Source of the DNA: Saonia sp964398035
GTDB lineage: Bacteria; Bacteroidota; Bacteroidia; Flavobacteriales; Flavobacteriaceae
DNA length: 64,000 nt
Direction: 5' to 3'
Assembly: GCA_964398035.1 (NCBI GenBank)
Contig: CAYNLI010000001.1
Span: 1 to 64,000, forward strand
This document shows positions 1 to 7,326 of the stretch, in pieces (position 1 is the first letter of the stretch; every line of letters starts with the position of its first letter). Under the pieces are notes generated by a model that saw only the letters and a list, made by a program, of their open reading frames with translations, did not search any database and was not told where the DNA came from. A program made the translations under genes and the position numbers.

Positions 1-515
1 TTGATGCAGCGGGAATTACAGCTTTAGGGTTTGCTTCTGGAGCGCATACGGTTGAAACAGTCACCTCACTCGCCCAAAACACATCAACAGGCGTAATTAC
101 TTATACCAATGAAAATACAGCCGCACAAACTGCAAATGTTGTAGGTACAGAAACAAACAACGATATATCCGTTGGGACAAATGGTGGAGCTTTTTATGAA
201 AGCATGGTAAAAGGTATTGGCAAAATAGCTTCAAATGGGAATATTACAAAGGCTACTGCTGGTATTACGGTCACCAAACTATCAGGAAATGGTCATTATA
301 GAGTAAATCTTCCTGTAGGAATGGTTTCTGATGGCAATTACATTATTCAGCTCTCCCAACCAGGGCGTGGAGGTTCTGGCAATGATGATCCTGGTATTTC
401 ATACAACAGTCAAACCTCTACTAGTTTTGAGGTAATCATAGGAGATAATGATAACGGAGTCGGTAACAGGTTAAAATATAACTCCGAATTCATGTTTGTC
501 ATCTTGGATTTATAA
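1..515 (+). CDS. 3' end of a secreted or surface protein, cut by the window edge
   Basis: The frame is open from base 3 to a stop at 513-515, so the gene starts outside the window; the ATG at 204 is internal. The visible part is about 170 residues rich in Thr, Asn, Gly and Val, with no transmembrane segment and no Cys. It looks like beta-structured extracellular sequence, with a C-terminal end (SEFMFVILDL) of the type seen in short tail-fibre-like secreted proteins of flavobacteria. It lies 10 bases before the next gene and is co-directional with three further secreted proteins, so it is probably part of the same transcription unit. Function is not known; adhesion or surface structure is inference only. 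Confidence 0.7.
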   Translation, partial: DAAGITALGFASGAHTVETVTSLAQNTSTGVITYTNENTAAQTANVVGTETNNDISVGTNGGAFYESMVKGIGKIASNGNITKATAGITVTKLSGNGHYRVNLPVGMVSDGNYIIQLSQPGRGGSGNDDPGISYNSQTSTSFEVIIGDNDNGVGNRLKYNSEFMFVILDL

Positions 516-525
516 AAAAACATTT

Positions 526-1707
526 ATGAAAAAGGTTTTTATTTTATTCAATGTAATAGCTGTGGTTTTTTTTGTAACCAATGCTAACGGCCAAGTTCCC
601 ACTTCAGGAGAACTTATAGGGCTGCATTCCGTTACTGAATCACAAATGAACTCTATTGCCAGACCAACACTAGGGATTCTAGCATATAATTCAGACAACA
701 AAACAGTTTATGTATACAATGGATCTTCATGGGAGAATTTAAATTCCAATGGAGATGAAACAAAAATAGTTGCAGATGGCAGTGTAAAAATAACTGGTTC
801 TGGTACTACTGATGACCCTTATATTGTAACAGCTATAAAAAGCACTTTAACTAAAAATGATGATGGATCATATACTTTTTCCAATGGAGTAGATCCTGAA
901 GTTATCATTACCGGAAGTGGAAGTTCTGGAAATGTTCCAATTGTATCAAAATCCGATGCATTTGGCGGTTGTGCCGACCAATTCCAAACCAATATGACCA
1001 AAGATGTCACTATTGAAGGTGAATATTTTGACGGGGACACACGAGTCTCAATTACAGGACAAACCGTAAACTCAGTAACGGTAAGTAGTTCAACCAAACT
1101 AACAGCTAATGTAACTGCTGGAAATACTACCGGTGATTTTGACATTAAAGTAACCACAAACGGGGGAACAGGCACTTTACCCAATGGTTTTAGTATTAAA
1201 GGAGCATTGACCACCTATAATTATACAAGTGGAGAAATTACACTAAGCAGCAAAATGACCTATAATTCTAGTGTTCTTAGAAAAAACTCAGGAACGGGAT
1301 GGAATCAACAGGGATATTCCACTTTGTATGGAATCCCAGCTGGAAAAGAAGGTCATCTAAGCTTTACTTCCTTGACCAAAAGACATCTTATGATTGGATT
1401 AAATAGTGACCCGACAAGAGATGCTTCATACAGTTCTATTGATTATGCTTTTTATCTAATAAGTGATGGAAGAATCTATATCTATGAAAATGGAAATTAT
1501 AGAACAATCAGCAGTACGAATTATACATCTGGAGATAATTTTGAAGTAAGGGTGGGTTGTGATGGGGTAGTGACTTACCATAAAAATGGAAGTCTTGTGT
1601 ACACCTCTACAACTAAAGCCTCCCAAACTTTGTATTTGGATTCCAGTTTTTATCAAAAATACATCCGAAGTATCCAATTTAAAAATTACTTACTAAAAGT
1701 AGTATGA
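526..1707 (+). CDS. Secreted protein with IPT/TIG-like domain
   Basis: A 393-residue protein with a signal peptide (MKKVFILFNVIAVVFFVTNANGQ). I chose the ATG at 526 over an in-frame TTG at 496 because it places this peptide at the N terminus and avoids overlap with the gene before. After the signal come an N-terminal module (GL, MN, LGILAYN, YNGSSWENL), a Ser/Thr/Gly linker, an IPT/TIG-like beta-sandwich around residues 150-230 (VTIEGEYFDGDTRVSITGQ), and a C-terminal half resembling a concanavalin-like or lectin-like sandwich. The N-terminal module is shared with the next gene, whose ATG overlaps this stop codon by four bases. It is probably exported and displayed on the cell surface; ligand and role are unknown. 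Confidence 0.8.
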   Translation: MKKVFILFNVIAVVFFVTNANGQVPTSGELIGLHSVTESQMNSIARPTLGILAYNSDNKTVYVYNGSSWENLNSNGDETKIVADGSVKITGSGTTDDPYIVTAIKSTLTKNDDGSYTFSNGVDPEVIITGSGSSGNVPIVSKSDAFGGCADQFQTNMTKDVTIEGEYFDGDTRVSITGQTVNSVTVSSSTKLTANVTAGNTTGDFDIKVTTNGGTGTLPNGFSIKGALTTYNYTSGEITLSSKMTYNSSVLRKNSGTGWNQQGYSTLYGIPAGKEGHLSFTSLTKRHLMIGLNSDPTRDASYSSIDYAFYLISDGRIYIYENGNYRTISSTNYTSGDNFEVRVGCDGVVTYHKNGSLVYTSTTKASQTLYLDSSFYQKYIRSIQFKNYLLKVV

Positions 1708-3046
1708 AAAAATATTTAGCAAATAGCATCGTTCTCTTTTTCATCATTATGATGATGTCACCAGTTAATGCTCAAATTGATGGTGGCTTGTTATTCGGAT
1801 TGATCAATGCAACAACAACAGAGATGAACAATGTTTCTAACCCTGTTCAAGGATCCTTGTTGTACAACACTACCGAAAGTGCCATATTTAAATATGATGG
1901 TAGTGCTTGGGAAAAAGTTGGGGACGCATCAGGAAATTGGAATACAGCTGGTAATACTGGACTATCCAGTACTACAAATTTTTTGGGTACAACAGACGCC
2001 CAAGATATGGTACTGAAAGCCAACAATCAGGAAAGACTTCTTCTATCCAGTGGAAACCAGACCGTGCGGGTAAACCAAGCCTTGCAATATGGCGACCATC
2101 CATTTATCATACGGGCCAATGGAAATAATATACTGGCATTTCAAGATGCATTGGGAACCACTAAATGGCATTGGAACATTCTGGGCAATGGTTTAAATTT
2201 TGTAGAAACGGGAGTATTGGATTATCGATTGTTTTTACAAAATGGAGGTGGTGTAGGAATAGATACAGGAAGTCCAACAGAAAAACTGGATATTAACGGT
2301 TCTGTAAGAATAAGAGACATAACTACAACAACATCAGATTTGGATGTATTGGTCACCACTAATACAGGGGTTGTACAAAAAAGAGCTTTTGCAGATTTCA
2401 TTAGCGGAACAGGAGTAACTACTACTACCATAAAAGTGGACCAATCTTACATATGGTCCGGTAATGTAAACGACTCTGATATTCATAGTAANNNNNNNNN
2501 NNNNNNNNNNNNNNNNNNNNNNNNNNNNNNNNNNNNNNNNNNNNNNNNNNNNNNNNNNNNNNNNNNNNNNNNNNNNNNNNNNNNNNNNNNNTGGACCAAT
2601 CTTACATATGGTCCGGTAATGTAAACGACTCTGATATTCATAGTAATACACTTCAACAAACCAGAGCAGATACAGGATGGGGATTTTCTAGCCCAAATAC
2701 AGTTACTTATACTGGAAGTCCTGACTATATTGAAATAGATTTAATGGCAGTAGCAAATAACACAGGAAACCACTGGGCTCATCCGCACATCAAAATATTT
2801 AGAAATGGTCAAGAAATTGGAGAAGGGAGTGGTTTGCATATGGATGATAGTAGTAGTTATTCTGGAAGAACAACAACTGTTATCAGTATGATTGATTCTA
2901 ACCCTGGCACCAATCCTGTTTATACTTTTAGAACATATGAAGATGACAACAGAACCATGAACAATCCAACAATTTCACAACTATCACCTGTTTCATTGGC
3001 TGCGATAAACAAAATAGATGTAGTTGTATCAGTAACTTCTAATTAA
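1704..3046 (+). CDS. Secreted tail-fibre-like protein, interrupted by assembly gap
   Basis: It starts with a signal peptide (MKKYLANSIVLFFIIMMMSP, cleavage after NAQ), then the same module as the previous protein (GSLLYNT, YDGSAWEKV), then a tail-fibre-like region with FLGTTDAQDMVLKANNQER and GSPTEKLDINGSVRIRD. A run of 100 N at 2492-2591 breaks the gene. The 55 bases on either side of the gap are identical. Removing one copy and the gap (155 bases) joins the frame used before the gap to the frame that runs to the stop at 3044-3046, giving one protein of 395 residues. The apparent shorter end at 2624 and start at 2744 are artefacts of the gap. No chaperone or sorting domain is seen at its C terminus. 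Surface display is inferred. Confidence 0.8.
2437..2646. repeat. Identical 55-bp sequence on both sides of the gap
   Basis: Bases 2437-2491 and 2592-2646 are identical. The length of 55 is a k-mer size commonly used by de Bruijn assemblers, and both copies end exactly at the N run. This points to two contig ends that overlap, joined as a scaffold, rather than to a biological repeat. Frame restoration on collapse supports this. Confidence 0.9.
2492..2591. other. Assembly gap of 100 N
   Basis: Exactly 100 undetermined bases, the conventional size for a scaffold gap of unknown length. It lies inside the secreted-protein gene starting at 1704. The true gap length is probably negative, an overlap of 55 bases. 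Confidence 0.99.
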
Positions 3047-3054
3047 GATAATAG

Positions 3055-4215
3055 ATGAAACCATATAGTCTCTTTTTATTTTTATTAATTGCGGTAAAAT
3101 CCTTATCACAAGATGCTGTACATAACTATGGAACCATCCAGATTCATGAAACTGGCATGGTGGGCTTTCATATAAATTTAATCAATGATGGCACTTTTGA
3201 CCAAAATCAAGGTTTAATAGGTTTCTATGAAGAAAATAATCCCTTGACCATATCTGGTGCATTTAACCCTGTGTTCTATGATACCGAAATAGCAGTTGAA
3301 AATGGACTTTTTCTAGAAACACAAGTAGTGGTCACCAATAATTTTAATTTTATTTCTGGACACGTCATAACCCCAAGAGCAAATCAGAGTATTTTTCTAA
3401 GTTTTATGGACAATGCCTTTTATGTTGGGGAAAATAACCTATCCATGTTAGATGGTTATGCTGCCATTGCCAATATGGATACCTTTACATTTCCAGTTGG
3501 CAATAATAATCGGTTACGCCCTTTGACCATTGAATCTGAATCTATTAACCCGCTTGCAAAATGTGCCTACTTTTTTGAAGACCCAAATACACCAATGTTT
3601 TTTGAAAATGGCTTTAATACGGATGCATTGGAATCGGACTTCTTAAGCGTAAGTACTCAAGAATTTTGGAAAATAGAAGGCAATCAACCATCAAAAATCA
3701 CATTAACTTGGGATACCTTGAGCAATATCACTGTTTTAGGCGAATTCATTACAGACCTTAAAGTAGTAGGATGGAATAAATTGGATAGCCAATGGGTGAA
3801 TTTGGGAAACACAAATGTAGAAGGTGGGTTGGAATATGGCACCCTTACTTCTGATACTTTTGTGCCAAATGAATATGAAATCATTACTATAGGTGGAAAT
3901 AATGACATAATTGAAACCTTAAGCACCATACAGCTGGACAATTATTTTATGACACCCAATGGTGATGGCAAAAACGATTATTTGGTCATAGAGGGGATAG
4001 AGAATTCTCCCAATAATACACTTCAAATTTTCAATAGATATGGTGTTATGGTCTATTCAAAAACAAATTACACCAATGAATTTAACGGAGAATCCAATAT
4101 AAGTTCAGCAGTGGTAAAAAGAAGTTCTGGTTTGGCATCAGGTGTTTATTTTTATATCATAACCCTAAATACTCTTAGGCAAAAACACCAAGGTTATCTT
4201 TACATTTCCCAATAA
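3055..4215 (+). CDS. T9SS type B sorting domain-containing secreted protein
   Basis: A 386-residue protein with an N-terminal signal peptide (MKPYSLFLFLLIAVKSLSQ). The first 290 residues are beta-rich and of unknown function. The last 80 residues form a gliding-motility-associated C-terminal domain: FMTPNGDGKNDYL, then LQIFNRYGVMVYS, then LASGVYFYIITL and a final GYLYISQ. This domain is the type B signal by which the type IX secretion system moves proteins through the outer membrane and, often with a SprF-like partner, to the surface. The gene starts 8 bases after the preceding secreted protein and ends the cluster. No SprF-like gene is in the window. Adhesin function is inferred only. Confidence 0.88.
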   Translation: MKPYSLFLFLLIAVKSLSQDAVHNYGTIQIHETGMVGFHINLINDGTFDQNQGLIGFYEENNPLTISGAFNPVFYDTEIAVENGLFLETQVVVTNNFNFISGHVITPRANQSIFLSFMDNAFYVGENNLSMLDGYAAIANMDTFTFPVGNNNRLRPLTIESESINPLAKCAYFFEDPNTPMFFENGFNTDALESDFLSVSTQEFWKIEGNQPSKITLTWDTLSNITVLGEFITDLKVVGWNKLDSQWVNLGNTNVEGGLEYGTLTSDTFVPNEYEIITIGGNNDIIETLSTIQLDNYFMTPNGDGKNDYLVIEGIENSPNNTLQIFNRYGVMVYSKTNYTNEFNGESNISSAVVKRSSGLASGVYFYIITLNTLRQKHQGYLYISQ

Positions 4216-4304
4216 TCCATTTTTTTCATTTTTAAAATTCATGGTTTCATTCAATTTATAGTAAATTAATTAGGTATTTTTAAACCCATTGAAACAGACT
4301 TCAT

Positions 4305-4763
4305 ATGGGACATGATTTACAGATAAAACATATAGGCCTTAAAGAAACATATGTAGTTAGACACTCTGTACTTAGAGAGGGAAAACCTATTTCCTCATGT
4401 GCTTTTGAGGGTGATGATTTTGACTCAACCATACATATTGGAGCTTTTTGCCATAATGATTTAATTGCAGTTACCACTTTCATGAAAAATGGACATCAAA
4501 TTCATTTATTCAAGAATGCATATCAACTAAGAGGAATGGCAGTGATTCAAAACTACCAAGGAAAAGGAGTTGGCAAAATACTTCTTAACTTTGGTGAAAA
4601 ATCTTTAGTAGAAAAACAGGTTTCCATTCTATGGATGAATGCTAGGGAAAAAGCAGTGCCTTTTTACAAAAAGTTGGGATTTGAGGTTATTGGCAATGTT
4701 TTTGATATTCCTGAGATAGGAAATCATTATGTGATGTTTAAAAATTTAAAACAAGTTAAATGA
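4305..4763 (+). CDS. GNAT family N-acetyltransferase
   Basis: A 152-residue protein with the GNAT fold. The acetyl-CoA binding motif A is visible as LRGMAVIQNYQGKGVGKILL around residues 71-90, followed by a C-terminal strand with AVPFYKKLGFEVIG, typical of the family. It would transfer an acetyl group from acetyl-CoA to an amine; the substrate cannot be told. It overlaps the next gene by four bases (ATGA), which suggests co-translation with the peptidase. Cytosolic; no signal peptide. Confidence 0.85.
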   Translation: MGHDLQIKHIGLKETYVVRHSVLREGKPISSCAFEGDDFDSTIHIGAFCHNDLIAVTTFMKNGHQIHLFKNAYQLRGMAVIQNYQGKGVGKILLNFGEKSLVEKQVSILWMNAREKAVPFYKKLGFEVIGNVFDIPEIGNHYVMFKNLKQVK

Positions 4764-5494
4764 AGAGAAGATTCTTTATACAGAAGAGTAGTTTTTTTGG
4801 TATGGCATTGACTACTATGCCAAATACGCTATGGCATACACAAGAAGAATATTCCACTTTGGAACTTGTGGGCAAGGCAGATATTGATCTGTACGGTGAA
4901 GGTATTAATTTAAGAAAAGATGCACATGATGCTTTTTTATTAATGAAAAGAGCAGCTTATAGTGATGGCATCGATCTTAAAATTGTTTCTAGTTTTAGAG
5001 ATTTTTATAGGCAAGAATCTATTTGGGAGAGAAAATACCAGAAATATACAGAAGAAAATGAAATGGAGCCTATAGCAGCTATTGACAAAATCATAGAATA
5101 TTCCACTATCCCAGGGACAAGTAGGCATCATTGGGGAACAGATATTGATATTATTGACGGGTATAGAAAAACAACTGGGGACGTTTTGGTTCCTGAAAAA
5201 TTTGAAAAAGGTGGTCCTTTTGAGGAATTTAAAAAATGGATGGATGAAAATTCTAAAAAATTCGATTTTTATTTAGTCTATACAGATGAACCCAAAAGAA
5301 AAGGTTTTAAATATGAACCATGGCATTATAGCTATGCCCCTATTTCTATTCCAATGCTTTCAGCGTTTAGAACAAAAAATATTCTTCAATTAATGCAACA
5401 TGAAGATATCTCTGGAAGAGAACATTTTACAGCTGGTTTTTTAAAATCTTATATAAGAAATAATATTTTAGATATTAATCCAGAACTATTATAG
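4760..5494 (+). CDS. VanY-like D-alanyl-D-alanine carboxypeptidase (M15B)
   Basis: A 244-residue zinc peptidase of the M15B/VanY family, expected to trim the terminal D-Ala from peptidoglycan stem peptides in the periplasm. The zinc motif is SRHHWGTDID at residues 121-130 (His123, Asp130), and the second half is EPWHY with Glu186 and His189. The N terminus reads MKRRFFIQKSSFFGMALTTM, which fits a twin-arginine (Tat) leader (RRFFIQK followed by a hydrophobic stretch), so export may be in a folded form. It overlaps the acetyltransferase gene by four bases. Substrate preference is inferred from the family. Confidence 0.88.
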   Translation: MKRRFFIQKSSFFGMALTTMPNTLWHTQEEYSTLELVGKADIDLYGEGINLRKDAHDAFLLMKRAAYSDGIDLKIVSSFRDFYRQESIWERKYQKYTEENEMEPIAAIDKIIEYSTIPGTSRHHWGTDIDIIDGYRKTTGDVLVPEKFEKGGPFEEFKKWMDENSKKFDFYLVYTDEPKRKGFKYEPWHYSYAPISIPMLSAFRTKNILQLMQHEDISGREHFTAGFLKSYIRNNILDINPELL

Positions 5495-5538
5495 CCTTTT
5501 TTGTAAATTGAAATCCTTGACCATAAACACTAAAGACT

Positions 5539-6303
5539 ATGAGAAGAGGCAGTTGGAAAATACGGATATTCATAGGATTGGCCATTGTTGCCTTTGCTTT
5601 TATACAGCGATGTAACAATAAGGAGGAAAACCCATATACAGGTAGGGTTCAAAACATCAACATGTCTGCCGAACAAGAAATTGCTATTGGCTTGCAGAGT
5701 GCTCCAGAAATTGCACAACAATATGGAGGGTTATATCCAGATGAACGTATGCAAGCTTTTGTAGATGCTGTGGGCAATAAATTGGTGCAAAGCAGTTATG
5801 CAAGAGAATCCCCATATCAATATGATTTTCACCTTTTGGCAGATGATAAAACCATAAATGCTTTTGCGCTTCCTGGCGGTCAAGTATTTATTACCTATGC
5901 CTTATTTTCTCAATTAAACGAAGAACAACTAGCTGGTGTTTTAGGACATGAGGTTGGGCATGTCATTGGCAGGCACTCAGCAGAACGTATTGCTGACAGT
6001 AATTTTTGGCAAACACTTACTATGGGAGCCTCTGTTGGTGGTGATATGGGTGGACTTGTGAGCGGTATTGGACAAAACACCTTGCTTAAGAATGGTCGTG
6101 GAGATGAATTAGAAAGTGATGAACTTGGAGTTCTATTTATGATTCAGTCTGGTTACGATCCGTATGAAATGATTGAGGTAATGAAAATTCTTAAGGCAGC
6201 TGCTGGACCAAACAGAGTCCCTGAATTCCAAAGCACCCATCCAGATCCAGAAAACAGGATTGAAAAGATAAAAGAGGCAATCAACAAATATAAAGGACAG
6301 TAG
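5539..6303 (+). CDS. M48 family metallopeptidase
   Basis: A 254-residue gluzincin with the zinc motif HEVGH at residues 137-141 and a third ligand Glu192 in LESDELG. The N terminus has one hydrophobic segment (residues 8-22) ending in IQRCNNKEE. The Cys25 could be a lipid attachment site, but IQRC is a poor lipobox, so a simple membrane anchor is possible. After the anchor comes a short periplasmic-type domain and the catalytic domain. Related proteins (BepA/LoiP-like) degrade misfolded envelope proteins; that role here is inferred. The gene stands alone, 44 bases after the peptidase gene. Confidence 0.88.
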   Translation: MRRGSWKIRIFIGLAIVAFAFIQRCNNKEENPYTGRVQNINMSAEQEIAIGLQSAPEIAQQYGGLYPDERMQAFVDAVGNKLVQSSYARESPYQYDFHLLADDKTINAFALPGGQVFITYALFSQLNEEQLAGVLGHEVGHVIGRHSAERIADSNFWQTLTMGASVGGDMGGLVSGIGQNTLLKNGRGDELESDELGVLFMIQSGYDPYEMIEVMKILKAAAGPNRVPEFQSTHPDPENRIEKIKEAINKYKGQ

Positions 6304-6347
6304 AACGATAAAATCCTGCATTTTACAAGTTATATCATCCTTTTTGC

Positions 6348-6355
6348 TATATTTG
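6348..6355 (+). promoter_or_regulatory. -7 box upstream of the small membrane protein
   Basis: TATATTTG fits the Bacteroidetes -7 consensus TAnnTTTG. It lies 75 bases before the small ORF at 6431, so the leader would be about 70 bases. No clear -33 TTG is seen. Confidence 0.45.
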
Positions 6356-6430
6356 ATTCCCGCCCAAATCATACAATAATCATAGGTTTAACCCTTATAG
6401 CTTTGAGATACACTCATTCTAAAGGACTAT

Positions 6431-6601
6431 ATGGGAACACTATTACATCTTAAAAATATATATATTAAAGCATTTGACGATTGCAAACCAGAATACATAG
6501 TAATATTCTTAAAGATTTATTCTATCTTTTGTGCCATCATGTTATTTGTAGCCCTTTACGCATTTTTGCATAGAGCAATTACTGGATTTGATTTTCATTA
6601 A
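6431..6601 (+). CDS. Small membrane protein of 56 residues (DUF6747-like)
   Basis: The ORF runs from ATG 6431 to TAA 6599-6601. It begins MGTLLHLKNIYIKAFDDC and has one hydrophobic helix (IVIFLKIYSIFCAIMLFVAL) followed by YAFLHRAITGFDF. The length, single helix and the ending with an R-A-x-T-G-F pattern match short flavobacterial proteins that I recall as the DUF6747 family. A promoter-like box lies upstream and a strong terminator 50 bases downstream, so it looks like an independent transcript. Function is unknown. Confidence 0.7.
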   Translation: MGTLLHLKNIYIKAFDDCKPEYIVIFLKIYSIFCAIMLFVALYAFLHRAITGFDFH

Positions 6602-6642
6602 AAAATTTACTCTTTTACCTGAACACTATTTGAAGTAAATTA

Positions 6643-6684
6643 AAAAATAAAAACTCCATTGGTCAATACCAATGGAGTTTTTTG
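6643..6684. terminator. Bidirectional rho-independent terminator
   Basis: A perfect 13-bp inverted repeat (6651-6663 and 6668-6680, loop of 4) has a T run on the right and an A run on the left. It separates the convergent small membrane protein gene and the ankyrin gene and can serve both. Confidence 0.9.
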
Positions 6685-6704
6685 GTTGATGAATAAACTC
6701 TTGT

Positions 6705-7100
6705 TTATTTTTTCAAAGCAGCCTTAATAACTACAAGCGCCTCATTTGCATTAGATTGTTCTGCATACTTTCTAATAGTATACCCCTTATCACATTTTGT
6801 CTTTAAATTGGCCCCATTATCAATCAAAAGTTGTAAAATGTCAGCTCGGTTATAACGTGCCGCAAAAATAGCTGGTGTTTTACCCAAAGATTTTTGGTTT
6901 ACATCCTCGCCAAGCGCAATCAATTTCCTTACAGTATCAATATCTCCTTTCATAATGGCTTTGCAAAATGAATTAATCTCTGCGCTTTTTAAGCTAATTT
7001 TATTTTCGGTTACATAAGTAACATCTGCTCTGTTTTCGGCACTAACGCCATTAACCCCCAACATAAATGTTGCGGTTACAATTAAAATTGTTTTTCTCAT
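6705..7100 (-). CDS. Ankyrin-repeat protein with signal peptide
   Basis: A 131-residue protein read from the ATG at 7100, which gives a clean signal peptide (MRKTILIVTATFMLGVNGVSA). An upstream in-frame start at 7172 would add 24 residues before it and is less likely. The body contains about two ankyrin repeats: FCKAIMKGDIDTVRKLIALG and TPAIFAARYNRADILQLLI, then DNGANLKTKC. It is probably periplasmic. Ankyrin repeats bind proteins; the partner is unknown. It is a single gene, convergent with the small membrane protein and divergent from gpmI. Confidence 0.82.
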   Translation of the reverse strand: MRKTILIVTATFMLGVNGVSAENRADVTYVTENKISLKSAEINSFCKAIMKGDIDTVRKLIALGEDVNQKSLGKTPAIFAARYNRADILQLLIDNGANLKTKCDKGYTIRKYAEQSNANEALVVIKAALKK

Positions 7101-7295
7101 GATGAATGAATTATAGTTTTTGATTATACAATTATAGACTGTGTTTATATTTTTTTGTTTCACCATTAACATATAAATAACTAAAGTTTAACACTTAAGG
7201 ACATTCTTTCGTTAAATATTTAACATCAAATAGGAATCTATGTGAAACTTTATAAAAAGCTGAAGCAAATTGTAGTTATACTTATCAAATCGTAC

Positions 7296-7303
7296 TATTT
7301 TTG
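7296..7303 (+). promoter_or_regulatory. Promoter of gpmI
   Basis: TATTTTTG matches TAnnTTTG, with a TTG at 7270-7272, 23 bases upstream, as a possible -33 element. The leader before the ATG at 7327 would be about 20 bases. Confidence 0.6.
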
Positions 7304-7326
7304 ATATCAGAGTTAAAGATGTTAAA

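Noticed and set aside
496..525. TTG start at 496 for the second secreted protein
   Set aside because: It overlaps the previous gene and puts ten residues in front of a standard signal peptide; the ATG at 526 fits better.
2437..2646. Direct 55-bp repeat as a true tandem repeat in a surface protein
   Set aside because: Both copies end exactly at the N run, and removing one copy plus the gap restores the reading frame, so an assembly overlap explains it better.
1..4215. Prophage tail-fibre region
   Set aside because: The proteins resemble tail fibres in part, but each has a Sec signal peptide where its start is seen, one has a T9SS sorting domain, and no phage gene (capsid, terminase, integrase) is present.
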